Shown here piece by piece: positions 12,636-23,279 of a stretch of 64,000 bases of DNA. The translations under genes were made by a program, and so were the position numbers. How positions within the stretch are numbered: the first letter of the stretch is position 1; each line of letters opens with the position of its first letter. The notes under the pieces were generated by a model. That model was given only the letters and a program-made list of their open reading frames with translations, was not told where the DNA came from and ran no database searches. Origin of the DNA: Basidiobolus meristosporus CBS 931.73 (lineage: Eukaryota; Basidiobolomycota; Basidiobolomycetes; Basidiobolales; Basidiobolaceae); contig MCFE01000410.1 of the NCBI GenBank assembly GCA_002104905.1, positions 1 through 64,000 on the forward strand, written 5' to 3'.

Positions 12636-13003
12636 TGTTACAAGTCTTGGTATAAGAGTTGTAGAGGAATAGGGAGTTTAGCTAGTATTGTATTCACTAA
12701 AACTTGAACTGATTTTTATTGAGGTTCCAGCAGCTCCTTATATACATTTTGCCAGATCAATTGCTGACTAATTGTATTTCCTAATGTAGGTTGTGGCTGA
12801 TGACTCATTTGATTGCATCATCATCACCCAATAAGATCCTACTTAATATATCTATTTCTGTCTGATAAGGATCTGCTGATTCATTTGCTGACTAATGCTA
12901 CTGATTTCATAGATAATACTGATATACTGATAACCTAAACATATACTAATTGATTTGACTAAAAACTGATCTAACTTAAACATTCAAGCGGCAGATCATA
13001 ACA
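12636..13003 (-). repeat. 5' LTR of gypsy A
   Basis: 368 bp, same sequence as the LTR at 8065-8432 over all positions compared by eye. Transcription of the element would start here and run toward lower coordinates. Confidence 0.93.
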
Positions 13004-13007
13004 AGTT

Positions 13008-14046
13008 ATTGGAAAGAATAAGTATCCCATACCTTAGATTGATGAGCTTTTGGACCAGCTCAATGGAGCCACAATATTTAACAAGATTGACCTCATGTCA
13101 GGATACAACCAGTTTAGGGTGATGCCAGAAGTCATCCCAAAGACAGTATTCAGGGCCAGATATGGACATTACAAGTACTTAGTCATGAATTTTGCCTCAC
13201 CAATGCCACTGCAACATTCATGATCCTGATGCAGACTATCCTCCTGGAGTACTTAGACAGGTTTGTGATAATCTACCTAGGTCACATATTGATACACAGC
13301 AAGACAGAAGAGGATCATGTAGTGCACATTGAAAAGGTCTTGAAGAAGCTAAGAGAGAACAAACTATATGGCAAGCTATCTAAGTGTGAGTTCTTTGAGG
13401 AACATGTTGAATAACTGGGACATATAGTGACTAGCACAGGAGTGACTTTGGACCCTAAGTAGGCTGAAGTTATCATGAATCTGAAGCAGCCCCATAGCAT
13501 ATCAGAGCTCAGATCACTCCTTAGAATGGTTTTCCTATTATTGGAGACTTGTCAAGTTCTTGGCAAGTATTGCACTCCTTTAACTGATATCCTCAAGAAA
13601 GACAATACCTATAAGTGGGACATAGCTTGTGAGACTGCCTTTCAAATGCTCAAGAATGAACTTGCCAAGCTGCCAAGCTTAAGAATACCTGACTTCAGAA
13701 AAGAGTTTACTTGGTACACATATGCTTCAGATTATGCAATTGGTGAAGTATTGAGCCAAGAATGCCAGGGAAAGGACTACCCAGTTGCCTTTGAATCCAA
13801 GAAACTGAACTCAGCAGAACAAAACTATTCAGTCCATGAGAAGGAGATGCTGGCTATAATACACTGTTTGAAGACATGGAGATGCTGTATTGAAGGAGTC
13901 AAATGCACTCTGAAGACTGATCATGCCTCTCTCAAGTATATATTTACTCAGAAGTTACTCTAGTACAATGACAGGATGGAGTGATTACATTCAGCAATTT
14001 GATTTGCAGATTGTCTACTGCCCTGGGAAAAACAACATGGTTGCAT
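13008..14046 (+). pseudogene. Old gypsy copy A', right part (RT to RNase H)
   Basis: Continues the reading broken at 8064. RT follows, with the active site changed to YLGH (13277-13288; YLDD in copy A). Then comes RNase H, with the catalytic region TYASDYAIG in place of TDASDYAIG, up to CPGKNNMVA. Stops occur at 13412 and 13461, with frameshifts elsewhere. It ends abruptly inside pol at about 14046, where an opposite-orientation G LTR end (CATTCAAGC) is joined. The integrase half and 3' LTR are absent. Confidence 0.9.
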
Positions 14047-14054
14047 TCAAGCAG

Positions 14055-14637
14055 TATTGTGGGTTCTCAGCAGCATCCACAGACAGATGTGCCAATTTGC
14101 ATATCTCTACCTCCCTATTTCTCTTCTGCACTTATTTTTCTTTTATCCCATTTGTCTTGACTGATAAGGACTATCACTTAAGCTGGCTGACTATCACACC
14201 TGCTTACCTTATTGCATAGGTTATCCCTCACTTTATGTAAGATTACTAGCTGTAAGTGCTTCTATATTGGGCAAGTATCCATGCCAGTACCTGTGACACA
14301 TGTCAAGCCTTGTCACCATCCTTACCATTTCTATACCATAGATGATATCCCTATGCTACACATGCTTCAGAGTATTGATTCATGATTGGTTGGATGTGCT
14401 GCACCTCTTAGAGCCTTCCAGCACCTACTTAGAATGCTCTTTGCATATTTTGATGTCTTTAAGATTTGTATTGATCTCTTGAACCTTCTGGAACACCATT
14501 ATTAGTATTTACTTAGCTAGTGAGAAAAGTCTATAAGGGAGGCAATCCTCCAACAATAAATCATCATCCCTTTTATCAATATACTGACTTGTTGATTAGT
14601 GTGATCACTACTACCTGCTGCTACCTGAACCTCCAAC
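14055..14637 (+). repeat. T1 LTR copy 1, left part
   Basis: Upstream 583 bp of a T1-type LTR. Its first bases TATTGTGGG correspond to TGTAGTGGG in other copies. It has a decayed TATA region (AGTCTATAAGGGAGGC near 14530) and an AATAAATCATC polyadenylation-type motif just after. It is interrupted at 14637 by gypsy B, and the remaining 482 bp are at 21462-21943. Left flank GCAG (14051-14054) matches the GCAG after the right part (21944-21947). No internal coding region accompanies it, so it is a solo LTR. Confidence 0.85.
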
Positions 14638-15006
14638 TGTTACAAGTCTTGGTATAAGAGTTGTAGAGGAATAGGGAGTTTAGCTAGTATTGTATTCACT
14701 AAAACTTGAACTGATTTTTATTGAGGTTCCAGCAGCTCCTTAAATACATTTTGCCAGATCAATTGCTGACTAATTGTATTTCCTAATGTAGGTTGCGGCT
14801 GATGACTCATTTGATTGCATCATCATCACCCAATAAGATCCTACTTAATATATCTATTTTCTGTCTGATAAGGATCTGCTGCTTCATTTGCTGACTAATG
14901 TTACTGATATGATAGATAATACTGATATACTGATAACCTAAACCTATAACTAATTCATTTGACTAAAACTGATCTAACTTAAACATTCAAGCGGCAGATC
15001 ATAACA
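14638..15006 (-). repeat. 3' LTR of gypsy B
   Basis: 369 bp, TGTTA...TAACA ends. Shares with the B 5' LTR a TTTTCTG variant and the CTTCATTTGC block, but differs from it at several sites (for example TTAAATAC here, TTATATAC there). Confidence 0.9.
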
Positions 15007-15178
15007 TTCTCCCCTACTAAAGTTGAGAAGGTTCTCCTGAATCTCTTTTCTTGTGATACCAATATCTTGATGGTTCAGTATTATCAGCAAGTCTTGCAAG
15101 CTTGAGTCTGTCCCTATGCACTGAGTCTTCCCGGATATTGCCTTGTTTGTCCACCAGTTGGTAAGTTGCAAATGGACA

Positions 15179-16037
15179 TTATCTGATGATCTTGAATGGT
15201 CCTGTCCATTGTGGCTCAAACTTCTTCCAGGTGTTGTTTCTTAGCAATACAAAGTTCCCAACTGTCAATGCTTCTGGCGCTCTAATCTTATCAAATCTCT
15301 GCTTCATCTTTTCTGCACTTTGAGATACTTTGGTCTGTGCCTCTTGACATCTTTGTTCCAGCTGCTGGTGTCTACTTGGCTGACTGAGTTCATCTTCTAA
15401 GGTGTCTGTAAGCTTTGGTTGTGTGAGATCTCCTGGGATCCTTGGTTCACATCCATACACTAAGTAAAATGGTGATTGCTGGGTGGTGTTGTGTACTCTG
15501 ACTCTGCATGCAAAGAGTGCTTGGTCTATATAATCATCCCATCTACTGACAGCTCCATTTGCATACTTGGTCAGCATCTTTCCAAATAATCCATTAAAGC
15601 GTTCAGTGACTCCATTAGTTATGGGGTGATATGCCAAGGTTTTCAAGTGTTTAATCTGCTGCATTTCCAGGTAAGCCTCTAATGTCTTTGCTATAAAATT
15701 TGCTCCTCTACCAGATAAGATCTCCACTGGGCATCCAAACTTCATCAGGATCTCATGGTAACTGAAACTTGCAACTTCTTGTTCACTGGCTATTGGTACA
15801 GCTTTAGCAACTGGCCATTTAGTGGCATGGTCAATTGCTACTAAGATCCAACGGTTGCATTTTCTGGTGGTTGGCAGTCTTCCAATAAAGTCAATTCCCC
15901 ATCTCTCAAATGGTCTTACAGGCTCCAAAGGGAAGAGTTTGCAATTCTTTGTGGCAGGCCTTGATTGATTTGGCAGTTTGGGCATGTTTTCACTAGCTTC
16001 TCAAAATCTTGTTTCATTCTGGGCCACCATGCTCTGG
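15179..16037 (-). pseudogene. Gypsy B integrase, C-terminal part
   Basis: The 268-aa reading runs from PNQSRPATKNCKLF through the integrase core ([15 protein letters not shown] in place of the catalytic [15 protein letters not shown]) to WTGPFKIIR. The Asp-to-Gly change in SGRGANF removes a catalytic carboxylate. A frameshift near 15180 separates the last residues, which continue to about 15010. The upstream half of integrase lies beyond the T2 insertion at 16038-16841. Confidence 0.88.
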
Positions 16038-16841
16038 TGTGGTAGGGTAAACATACCTCCCACAGACAAGTTTATTCATATAGTCCTTATGATATACTTA
16101 TCCATATTTTATCTTATCAGTATTATCCCATTCTTCTTTTGCCCATATTATCAGTATTATCCCCATATGATGTTTACCCTGATTAGTTATTAGCATTAGT
16201 TATCCCAGATGTTATTCAGCTTTGTGATCAGTAGATGTATCTATATAAGGCAAGTACCCGCGTCAGTACCCGTGACACATGACCTAGGTCTGTGTTACCA
16301 TCCCTACCATTTCAATACCATATATGGTATTTCTATGTTGCACAGGTTTCAGACTACTGATTCCTGATTGGTTGAGAGTGCTGTGCCTTTTAGAACCTTC
16401 CAGGACATTCTTGGCATATTTTTAGCTCATAGTGATGTCATCAAGAATTCCACTGATACCTAGAATCTTCTAGAACCTTGTCATTAGTAATCACTTGGCA
16501 ATCAGGAAAAGTATTTAAGGGAAAGCAATCCCTCATCAATAAATCATCCCTTCTATCAGTAACACTTCTACCTTATTGATTAGCAGTTGATCACTGCACC
16601 TGCCTTCAACAGCACATCTCAGACCTGCAATCAAGGAGCTTTTCAGGGTAGTGCACAAGACACACAGAGGCCTTTGGAGACACTTGGGGCACCTAGGAAG
16701 CTAAAGAAGCAGGAGCATTTACCATAGTGACATATTGACAAAGGCACCAGCAGTTTAGACACAGAGGTTATTGCACCCATCAGACACCTCACACACCTTG
16801 AATTGTGTAGCTTCTCCCAAGAGTACCTCTACACCACCACA
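16038..16841 (+). repeat. T2 solo LTR copy 1, inside gypsy B
   Basis: 804 bp with 6-bp inverted ends TGTGGT...ACCACA. It splits the B integrase at a site that is continuous in A. Flanks CTGG (16034-16037) and CCGG (16842-16845) form a 4-bp target duplication differing by one C-to-T at a CpG. It holds a TATA-like GTATTTAAGGGA (about 16510) and AATAAATCATCCC (about 16538). Its first 500 bp are related to T1 but the region after the polyadenylation motif is different. No coding sequence. Confidence 0.88.
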
Positions 16842-16845
16842 CCGG

Positions 16846-19800
16846 CTTTCACAAGGCTATAGGTTCCTTCAATCCCAAGATGTCCATATCCATTGTGTAG
16901 CTTATGTATTAAATCCAGGCAAGAAACATAAGGGTAATAGGCAATAGGGCTTCCATCAACAATTTGGTAGAGTGTTTCATCCTGTACTACAAATTTGCTG
17001 GCTTCATCATGGATTATCTTCTTGATATCTTCATCCACCTCATTAGGAACAGCTTGGTCCTTGAAGTACTTTGGTAATTGGCTAGGCCAATCTGATTCAT
17101 GCACCAAGCTGAGTTGTGCAACTTGATCTAATCTTGATAAGGCATCAGCAACCATGTTGTTTTTTCCAGGGCAGTAGACAATCTCCAGGTCAAATTGCTG
17201 AATGTATTCACTCCATCTTGTCATTCTTCTAGAGAGTACCTTCTGAGTAAATATATACTTGAAGGAGGCATGATCAGTCTTCACAGTGCATTTGACTCCT
17301 TCAATTTAGCATCTCCATGTCTTCAAACAGTGCATTATAGCCAGCATCTTCTTCTCATGGACTGGATAGTTTTGTTCTGCTGAGTTCAGTTTCTTGGATT
17401 CAAAGGCAACTGGGTAGTCCTTTCCCTGGCGTTCTTGGCTCAGCACTCCACCATTTGCATAATCTGAAGCATCTGTGCACAGAGTGAACCCTTTTCTGAA
17501 GTCTGGTATTCTTAAGCTTGGCAGCTTGGCAAGTTCATTCTTGAGCGTCTGGAAGGCAGTCTCACAAGCTATGTCCACTTATAGGTATTGTCTTTCTTGA
17601 GGATATCAGTTAAAGGAGTGCAATACTTGCAAAGAACTTGACAAGTCTCCAATAATAGGAAGCCATTCTAAGGAGTGATCTGAGCTCTGATATGCTATGG
17701 GGCTGCTTCAGATTCTTGATAACTTCAACCTTCTTAGGGTCTAAGGCCACTCCTGTGCTAGTCACTATGTGTCCCAGGTATTCAATGTGCTCCTTGAAGA
17801 ATTCACACTTGGCTAGCTGCCATATTGCTTGTTCTCTCTTAGTTTCTTCAAGACCTTTTCAATGTGCACCATGTGATCCTCTTCTGTCTTGCTGTATAAA
17901 TATGTCATCCAGGTAGATTATCACAAACTTGTCTAAGTACTCCTGAAAGACAGTCTGCATCAGTGTCATGAATGTTGCAGGGGCATTAGTGAGGCCAAAA
18001 CTCATGACAAAGTACTCATAATGTCCATATCTGGTCCTGAATGCTGTCTTAGGGATATCTTCTGACTTCACCCTAATCTGGTTGTATCCTGACATGAGGT
18101 CAATCTTGCTGAAAATAGTGGCTCCATTAAGTTTGTCCAAAAGCTCATCAATCCAAGGTATGGGGTTCTTATTCTTGATGGTAACTGAGTTCAGGGCTCT
18201 GTAGTCAATGCACATCCTAAGTGTTCCATCCTTCTTTTTCACAAGCACTGGTGCTCCCCAAGGTGACTTGCTGGGCCTGATATATCCTTGCTCCAATAGC
18301 TGATCAAATTGTCTCTTCATTTCCTCCAATTCCAATGGACTCATTCTATAAGGTGTCTTGCTCACTGGAGGGCTATTGCCTGTGTCAATGGCATGAGCCA
18401 CATCTCTGACTGGTGGTAGGCTTACAAGCTCATCTGGAAACACATCTGAATATTTCTTCAAGAGATTCTGGACCTGCTGGGGTGCTGGGGTAGCGGAATC
18501 CTCCTGTAATACTGCCATGAGGAACATCTGGGTACCTTTTCTAAGTGCTCTATAGAACTGGGTCTTGCTAAGTTCACTTGTCTCACACATACTGGAATTG
18601 ACCAAGTTAAAATCCAGCCTGGCAGGTAAGAGCTCATAGGTCTTGTTGTCTTTTTGGATCTGAGTAGCATGGGTTCTCCAGTTGATTGATGGATTACAAC
18701 AAAATAGCCAGGTTTTTCCAAGTTCAAGGTCAAACTTGCAGTTCCCAAATATATAAGCCTGTAGGTCTTCTTCATAGTCATTGATCTTCATTCTTACTGG
18801 CTGAGTAATACGGTTGATTATGTGAGAGTTCCCATCAGCTGTTAAGACTGAAGTTAATTTGGTAGGTTCTGTGTTGATTCCAGCTTTCAGAGCAAATTGC
18901 TCTGACATGTACTCATGCAATGCTCCTGAGTCAATCATGATCTTGGCAGGTACTCCATTGATTACTCCATTCAAGTATAATAGCTTTCCTGAGCTTAAGG
19001 TCATCTGGGATAGGTGTTCTTCTGTCATGTGGAAGGTGAGTTCTGAGTCTTCTTCAAGTTCATCCTTCATGTTACTATGCTCCATGGCCTCAATAAGGTT
19101 AAAGGTTCTTGATGACTGATGTCCATTTCTTCTCTGAGGGCAGTACTTTGCAATATGTCCTTGCTGGTGGCAATTGAAGCAAAGTCCTTTCTTCTTACAT
19201 TCTTCCAAGGCAGGACTCTTCTGCATAGCATCTATTCCCATTGGTACTGCTTCTGACTGTCTTCTTTCATAATGATTGTAACCTTTCTGATTAGTCACTG
19301 TAGGCTTCCCAACTCCAAACATAGCTGAGTCATAGTCAATGGCAATCTTGATAGCTTCTTCAATAGTTTGAGGTCTTCAATAATTCACTTCCTTGCAAGT
19401 TCTTTCTTTTAACCCATCAATAAAGTATTCAACTTGATCCAGGGGGTTCATTCTTTCAATTTGTCCAAGTAGACATCTGTACTCATAGATGTATTCTTGA
19501 ACCATTCCTTTCTGTCTGAGTGTCTTTAACTTCCTTCTTGGTAGTGTCTGCTGGTGTGGAGGTTCAAAAGCATCCTGAATTTCCAACACAAACCCATCCC
19601 AGGTAGAGATTGTAGAGCATCCCATCATAGTGGCTGACCTGATCTTGCTGTGGTACCACTTTAAAGCTGCATCTGCCAGGTAAGAAGCTGCACCATGCAA
19701 CTTGCTTTCTGGAGCAATTCCTTTAGCTTTAAAAGCTTCTTCAATCTGAAAGAGCCAAGTCCCCAGGTTTTCATTGACTCTGCCATGGTACCGGTTGACC

Positions 19801-19949
19801 TTCACACTAAAGTTGCTCTTGACAGGGCTTTGCTGGCTCTGAGCCATGGTAGTCATTCCTTGTTGCTGTTGGCTGAGGATCTGGAGTAACAGTTGTTGTT
19901 GGGCCAGGATTTGCTGCATGGCATTCTTCCATTCTTGATTGTCTGACAT
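16846..19949 (-). pseudogene. Gypsy B gag-pol, broken
   Basis: Colinear with copy A from the gag start at 19949 to the integrase zinc-binding region near 16846. Gag (190 aa) stops at 19377. The next open stretch, 19322-17859, covers the zinc knuckle ([14 protein letters not shown]), protease (DSGALHEYM) and RT to YLDDIFIQQ, where a frameshift breaks it. RNase H pieces follow at 17578-17306 and 17284-16829. Losses include small indels near 17578, 17818 and 17893. Many differences from A are CpG to TpG or CpA. No functional polyprotein is possible. Confidence 0.92.
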
Positions 19950-20007
19950 TTTGAGGGTAGTTTCTTCTTTCTTCAGGAGGGAGGTTTCTGGTATTTGCTG
20001 CTACCAA

Positions 20008-20363
20008 TGTTACAAGTCTTGGTATAAGAGTTGTAGAGGAATAGGGAGTTTAGCTAGTATTGTATTCACTAAAACTTGAACTGATTTTTATTGAGGTTCC
20101 AGCAGCTCCTTATATACATTTTGCCAGATCAATTGCTGACTAATTGTATTTCCTAATGTAGGTTGTGGCTGATGACTCATTTGATTGCATCATCATCACC
20201 CAATAAGATCCTACTTAATATATCTATTTTCTGTCTGATAAGGATCTGCTGCTTCATTTGCTGACTAATGTTACTGATATGATAGATAATACTGATATAC
20301 TGATAACCTAAACCTATAACTAATTCATTTGACTAAAGCTGATCTAACTTAAACATTCAAGCA
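20008..20363 (-). repeat. 5' LTR of gypsy B, main part
   Basis: Interrupted after CATTCAA-GCAG by T1 copy 2. Its terminal CAGATCATAACA is displaced to 21450-21461. A primer-site sequence like that of copy A abuts it on the low-coordinate side. Confidence 0.9.
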
Positions 20364-20364
20364 G

Positions 20365-21445
20365 TGTAGTGGGGTCACAGTGACACCCACAGGCAGATGT
20401 GCTCATTCTCATACGTTCACTTCCCTAAAAAGGATTACCCCCCCCTATATTAGTATCATCCCAAATTGCAATATTTTCTATTCTGTCTATGTGATTATTA
20501 CTATGCAACCTGAGAAACTATTTGTCACTATTATTCCATTGCACAAGCTATTCCTATTCCTTGCCAAGATGCCAAGATAAGATAGTTACCATATAAGGCA
20601 AGTACCCCCTACAGTGCCCATGTCATGTGACCATCTTGGCTTCATAACCCTCCTATCCTACTACCATAAGAGGCAACCACATGACACCGGGGTTTCATAT
20701 TACCACTACCTGATTGGCTAGGTGCTACTATGTCTCATGGAACAATCCGCCAAGAATTTGCGCTATTTTTAGTACGCAATGACTTGATTGGCTGTCTACT
20801 ACCTTCTGGAAACTTCCGGAAAGTATTTTCTAGCAAGAAGTTGAGCAGCAAAAAAGTATATAAGGGAGGCTATCCCTTAAAATAAATCATCCCTCTTCCA
20901 ATATTCCAACTTATTGGTTAGTGAGATCACCGCTACCTATTACCACTATTTTCTGACTCAGACCTGACAACACTCCCAGGAAACCATGCTGACAGCCAAC
21001 TGACCTTGGAGGCACTACTTGTGAGGAATACTCAGAGTAGGTATATTTTATTGTATTTGTTTGTTTTCCCAAGTTTGTTCTTGTACAGACAAAGATACTT
21101 TTTAGTCATTGTAACTATTGGTCAAAGCTGCATTCTTATCAAGTCCCTGTTGGTGGAGTTTACAGTTGCTTTGGCTTTGGAAGCTTTAGTACATTGTCAT
21201 CTCAAAGCACATCAAAGCCATTATAAACTTTTGTTAAGACGCCAACTAAGTTGGGGATTGTAGCTCAATAGTTTTCCCTTGACAAGCTTGAGGCTTTGTC
21301 CCCCATCACATTAGATTAGACAAAAAGACCCAGTATTCCTGGCAAGCATTTGCCAGAGGTTATTGCACCCAGTGAACACCCCACACACATTCACACTTGA
21401 GAAGTGTTGGCCATATTTTGCCCTTTGGACTTATACACCACCACA
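20365..21445 (+). repeat. T1 solo LTR copy 2, inside gypsy B LTR
   Basis: 1081 bp, TGTAGTGGGG...CACCACCACA. TATA box AGTATATAAGGGAGG near 20855 and AATAAATCATCCC near 20880. Flanks GCAG (20361-20364) and GCGG (21446-21449) are a 4-bp target duplication with one CpG transition. It keeps more CpG than copies 1 and 4 and is therefore probably younger. It is a solo LTR with no internal coding region. Confidence 0.9.
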
Positions 21446-21461
21446 GCGGCAGATCATAACA

Positions 21462-21943
21462 CAACTACAGGACACTCCAGGAAACTGTGCTGACAGCCAA
21501 CTGATCTTAGAGGAACTACTTATGAGGAGTACCCAGAGTAGGTATCTTTTATTATATTTGATTCTTTCCCTAGTTTTTTCTTGTACAGGAAAAGATGCTT
21601 TTCTGTCTTTGTAACTATTGACCACAGCTGCATTCTTATCAAGTCCCTGCTGGTGGAGTTTACAGTTACTTTGACTTTGGAAGCTTTAGTACATTGTCAT
21701 CTCAATGGACGCTGAACCCAGCACATACTTTTGTTAAAATGCCAACTACGTTGGGGATTGTAGCTCAACAATTCTCCCTTGACAAGCTTGTGGCTTTATT
21801 CCCCATCACATTAGATTATAGATAGAACCCAAGTATCCCTAGCAAGCTTTTGCCAGAGGTTACCACACTCAGTGAACACCCTGCACACAAAACACTTGAG
21901 AAGTGTTGGACATATCTCTCCTGTGGACTTATACACCACCACA
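21462..21943 (+). repeat. T1 LTR copy 1, right part
   Basis: Starts with the CAAC target duplication of gypsy B and continues the downstream portion of the T1 LTR to CACCACCACA. It looks like a tandem repeat of 20970-21445, but the nesting explains it better. It is followed by GCAG-TAGATCATAACA, the terminus of a G-family LTR in the same orientation as that of B. Confidence 0.85.
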
Positions 21944-21970
21944 GCAGTAGATCATAACACACAAATATTC

Positions 21971-22998
21971 TGCTGAGTTGTATTATGATAAGTTTGGAGC
22001 TTGTTCTTCAAGACAGAGTCTAATAAATAATATACATTGCTTACAGTATGCTAGTACTGAAATAGCCTTTTGGGAGTTTTATATACCAATAGAAGATACA
22101 ACTTTTACTAATATCCTCAATCTTGGCCTGACAATATACTATAAGCAGTGTTTCCCATTTCTACAGCAGCATCCTGACCTTTTCTTGAATATTGGGTTGA
22201 TATACCTCTATACTGACTTTTGCTTATTTGGAAGTCACTTCTCTTTCTCAAAAGCCCTTTCCTTATTTTGAAATTCTGAGCTCCCCTTTAACCTTAGTTA
22301 GTGTGTGCTGGGTGTCTCAGAGGGGTCTTTAGGGTAAAGGTTTTCTTAGAGAGGACTTTTCCTGCAGTAAAGTGGTAGTTTTCTTGTAGAACATACAATG
22401 AATTCTTGTGAGCTTTGCAGTATCTTTACTGATATAGTACCACTCAAAGTCAGAATGCTCAACAGGGCAAGTGATGCAGGGGAAGCCATATAGATCTTAG
22501 ACTTGTGATTGTATTGTGGAGATTCTTGAAAGAGATGCTCCCCGTTTATTTTTCAGCTGAGGAAATCATATATATGAGAATCTTGAAGGTTCAAAGTTTT
22601 TGGGCAATTGAGCAAGCAATACACACGATACAAAGTCAATATTTTTAGTAATGTGGATAAAACATGGGTGCAGCTTCTGTTAATATTTTATGTACACAAG
22701 CAAAGTCATTATAGTAATCCTAGCAATAGAGGCCTAGTATATATGGTTATTATACTCCTTTGATCAAAACTCCTTAAGCCCTGCTTCAAGTGAGCTACAA
22801 TTTAAACATTTGTTGCCTACTGAGTGCTCTTCATGACATACAATTCTTGGATGGATTGCTTGTCAGGGCTCAGAGCTTTTGTCCTTCAAAGTTGCAAGTT
22901 TGTGATCTATTATTTGTGTGTGACAGTTGCAAAATGCAAAATTAAGAAATGATTGCAATATTGATTTTTGTGATAATGAAATAATTTTCAATACCACA
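21971..22998 (+). repeat. F-family solo LTR copy 1
   Basis: 1028 bp, colinear in opposite orientation with the better preserved copy at 32297-33466. It begins TGCTGAGTTG and ends ATACCACA. It sits inside a decayed C-family LTR: ACACAAATATTC to its left and TTTTGGGACC to its right correspond to adjacent C-LTR sequence. Flanking ATTC/GTTT would be a decayed 4-bp duplication. No coding region. Confidence 0.75.
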
Positions 22999-23140
22999 GT
23001 TTTGGGACCTACTAAGCCTATTCTAGGTGCTTGAGATGCCAACACTATGTAAAAGTTTAACTACTACATTCACATTTAATAAATCATTGAGTGAAACCCA
23101 CATAATCTACTTGCAAGACTTACTGACAATACTGAACTAA
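22999..23140 (+). repeat. C-family LTR fragment, 3' part
   Basis: Matches the second half of the C LTR (GGGACC..., ATGCCAACACTATGTAAAAG..., GTGAAACCCACATAATCTAC). The 5' portion is missing apart from a few bases left of the F insertion. Confidence 0.65.
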
Positions 23141-23279
23141 AAAGATACTAGTGTTACCAGAAATGAGATTCAGGAAAATCCCTCTTAACTTTAGTAACAG
23201 AGGATGTTATAATCAATTGCTTGAATAGTTATGTTAGATCAGTTATTGGTCAAATTAATTGGCTTTACATTTAGCCTAA

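Larger units (their letters stand above)
8065..13003 (-). mobile_element. Intact Ty3/gypsy retrotransposon A (G family)
   Basis: A 4939-bp element with LTRs at 8065-8432 and 12636-13003, each 368 bp and identical by eye over their whole length. LTR ends are TGTTA...TAACA. The flanking host sequence carries a 4-bp duplication AGTT at 8061-8064 and 13004-13007. Removing the element plus one AGTT restores a continuous older gypsy pol reading (ALNSV... to ...NKYPIP). One uninterrupted gag-pol ORF, a primer binding site and a polypurine tract are all present. Identical LTRs and an open ORF indicate a very recent insertion by a probably competent element. Confidence 0.95.
14638..21461 (-). mobile_element. 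Gypsy element B (G family), decayed and nested
   Basis: Minus-strand G-family copy with LTRs at 14638-15006 and 20008-20363 plus 21450-21461. Target duplication CAAC at 14634-14637 and 21462-21465. It sits inside T1 copy 1, whose two halves join correctly when B is removed. B is itself split by a T2 LTR (16038-16841) in integrase and by T1 copy 2 (20365-21445) in its 5' LTR. The two B LTRs share variants absent from A but differ slightly from each other, so B is older than A. Confidence 0.92.

Noticed and set aside
20970-21943. Apparent 0.49-kb direct tandem duplication
   Set aside because: The two units are the end of T1 copy 2 and the displaced second half of T1 copy 1, brought together by the insertion of gypsy B. 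Target duplications GCGG and CAAC lie exactly at the joins.
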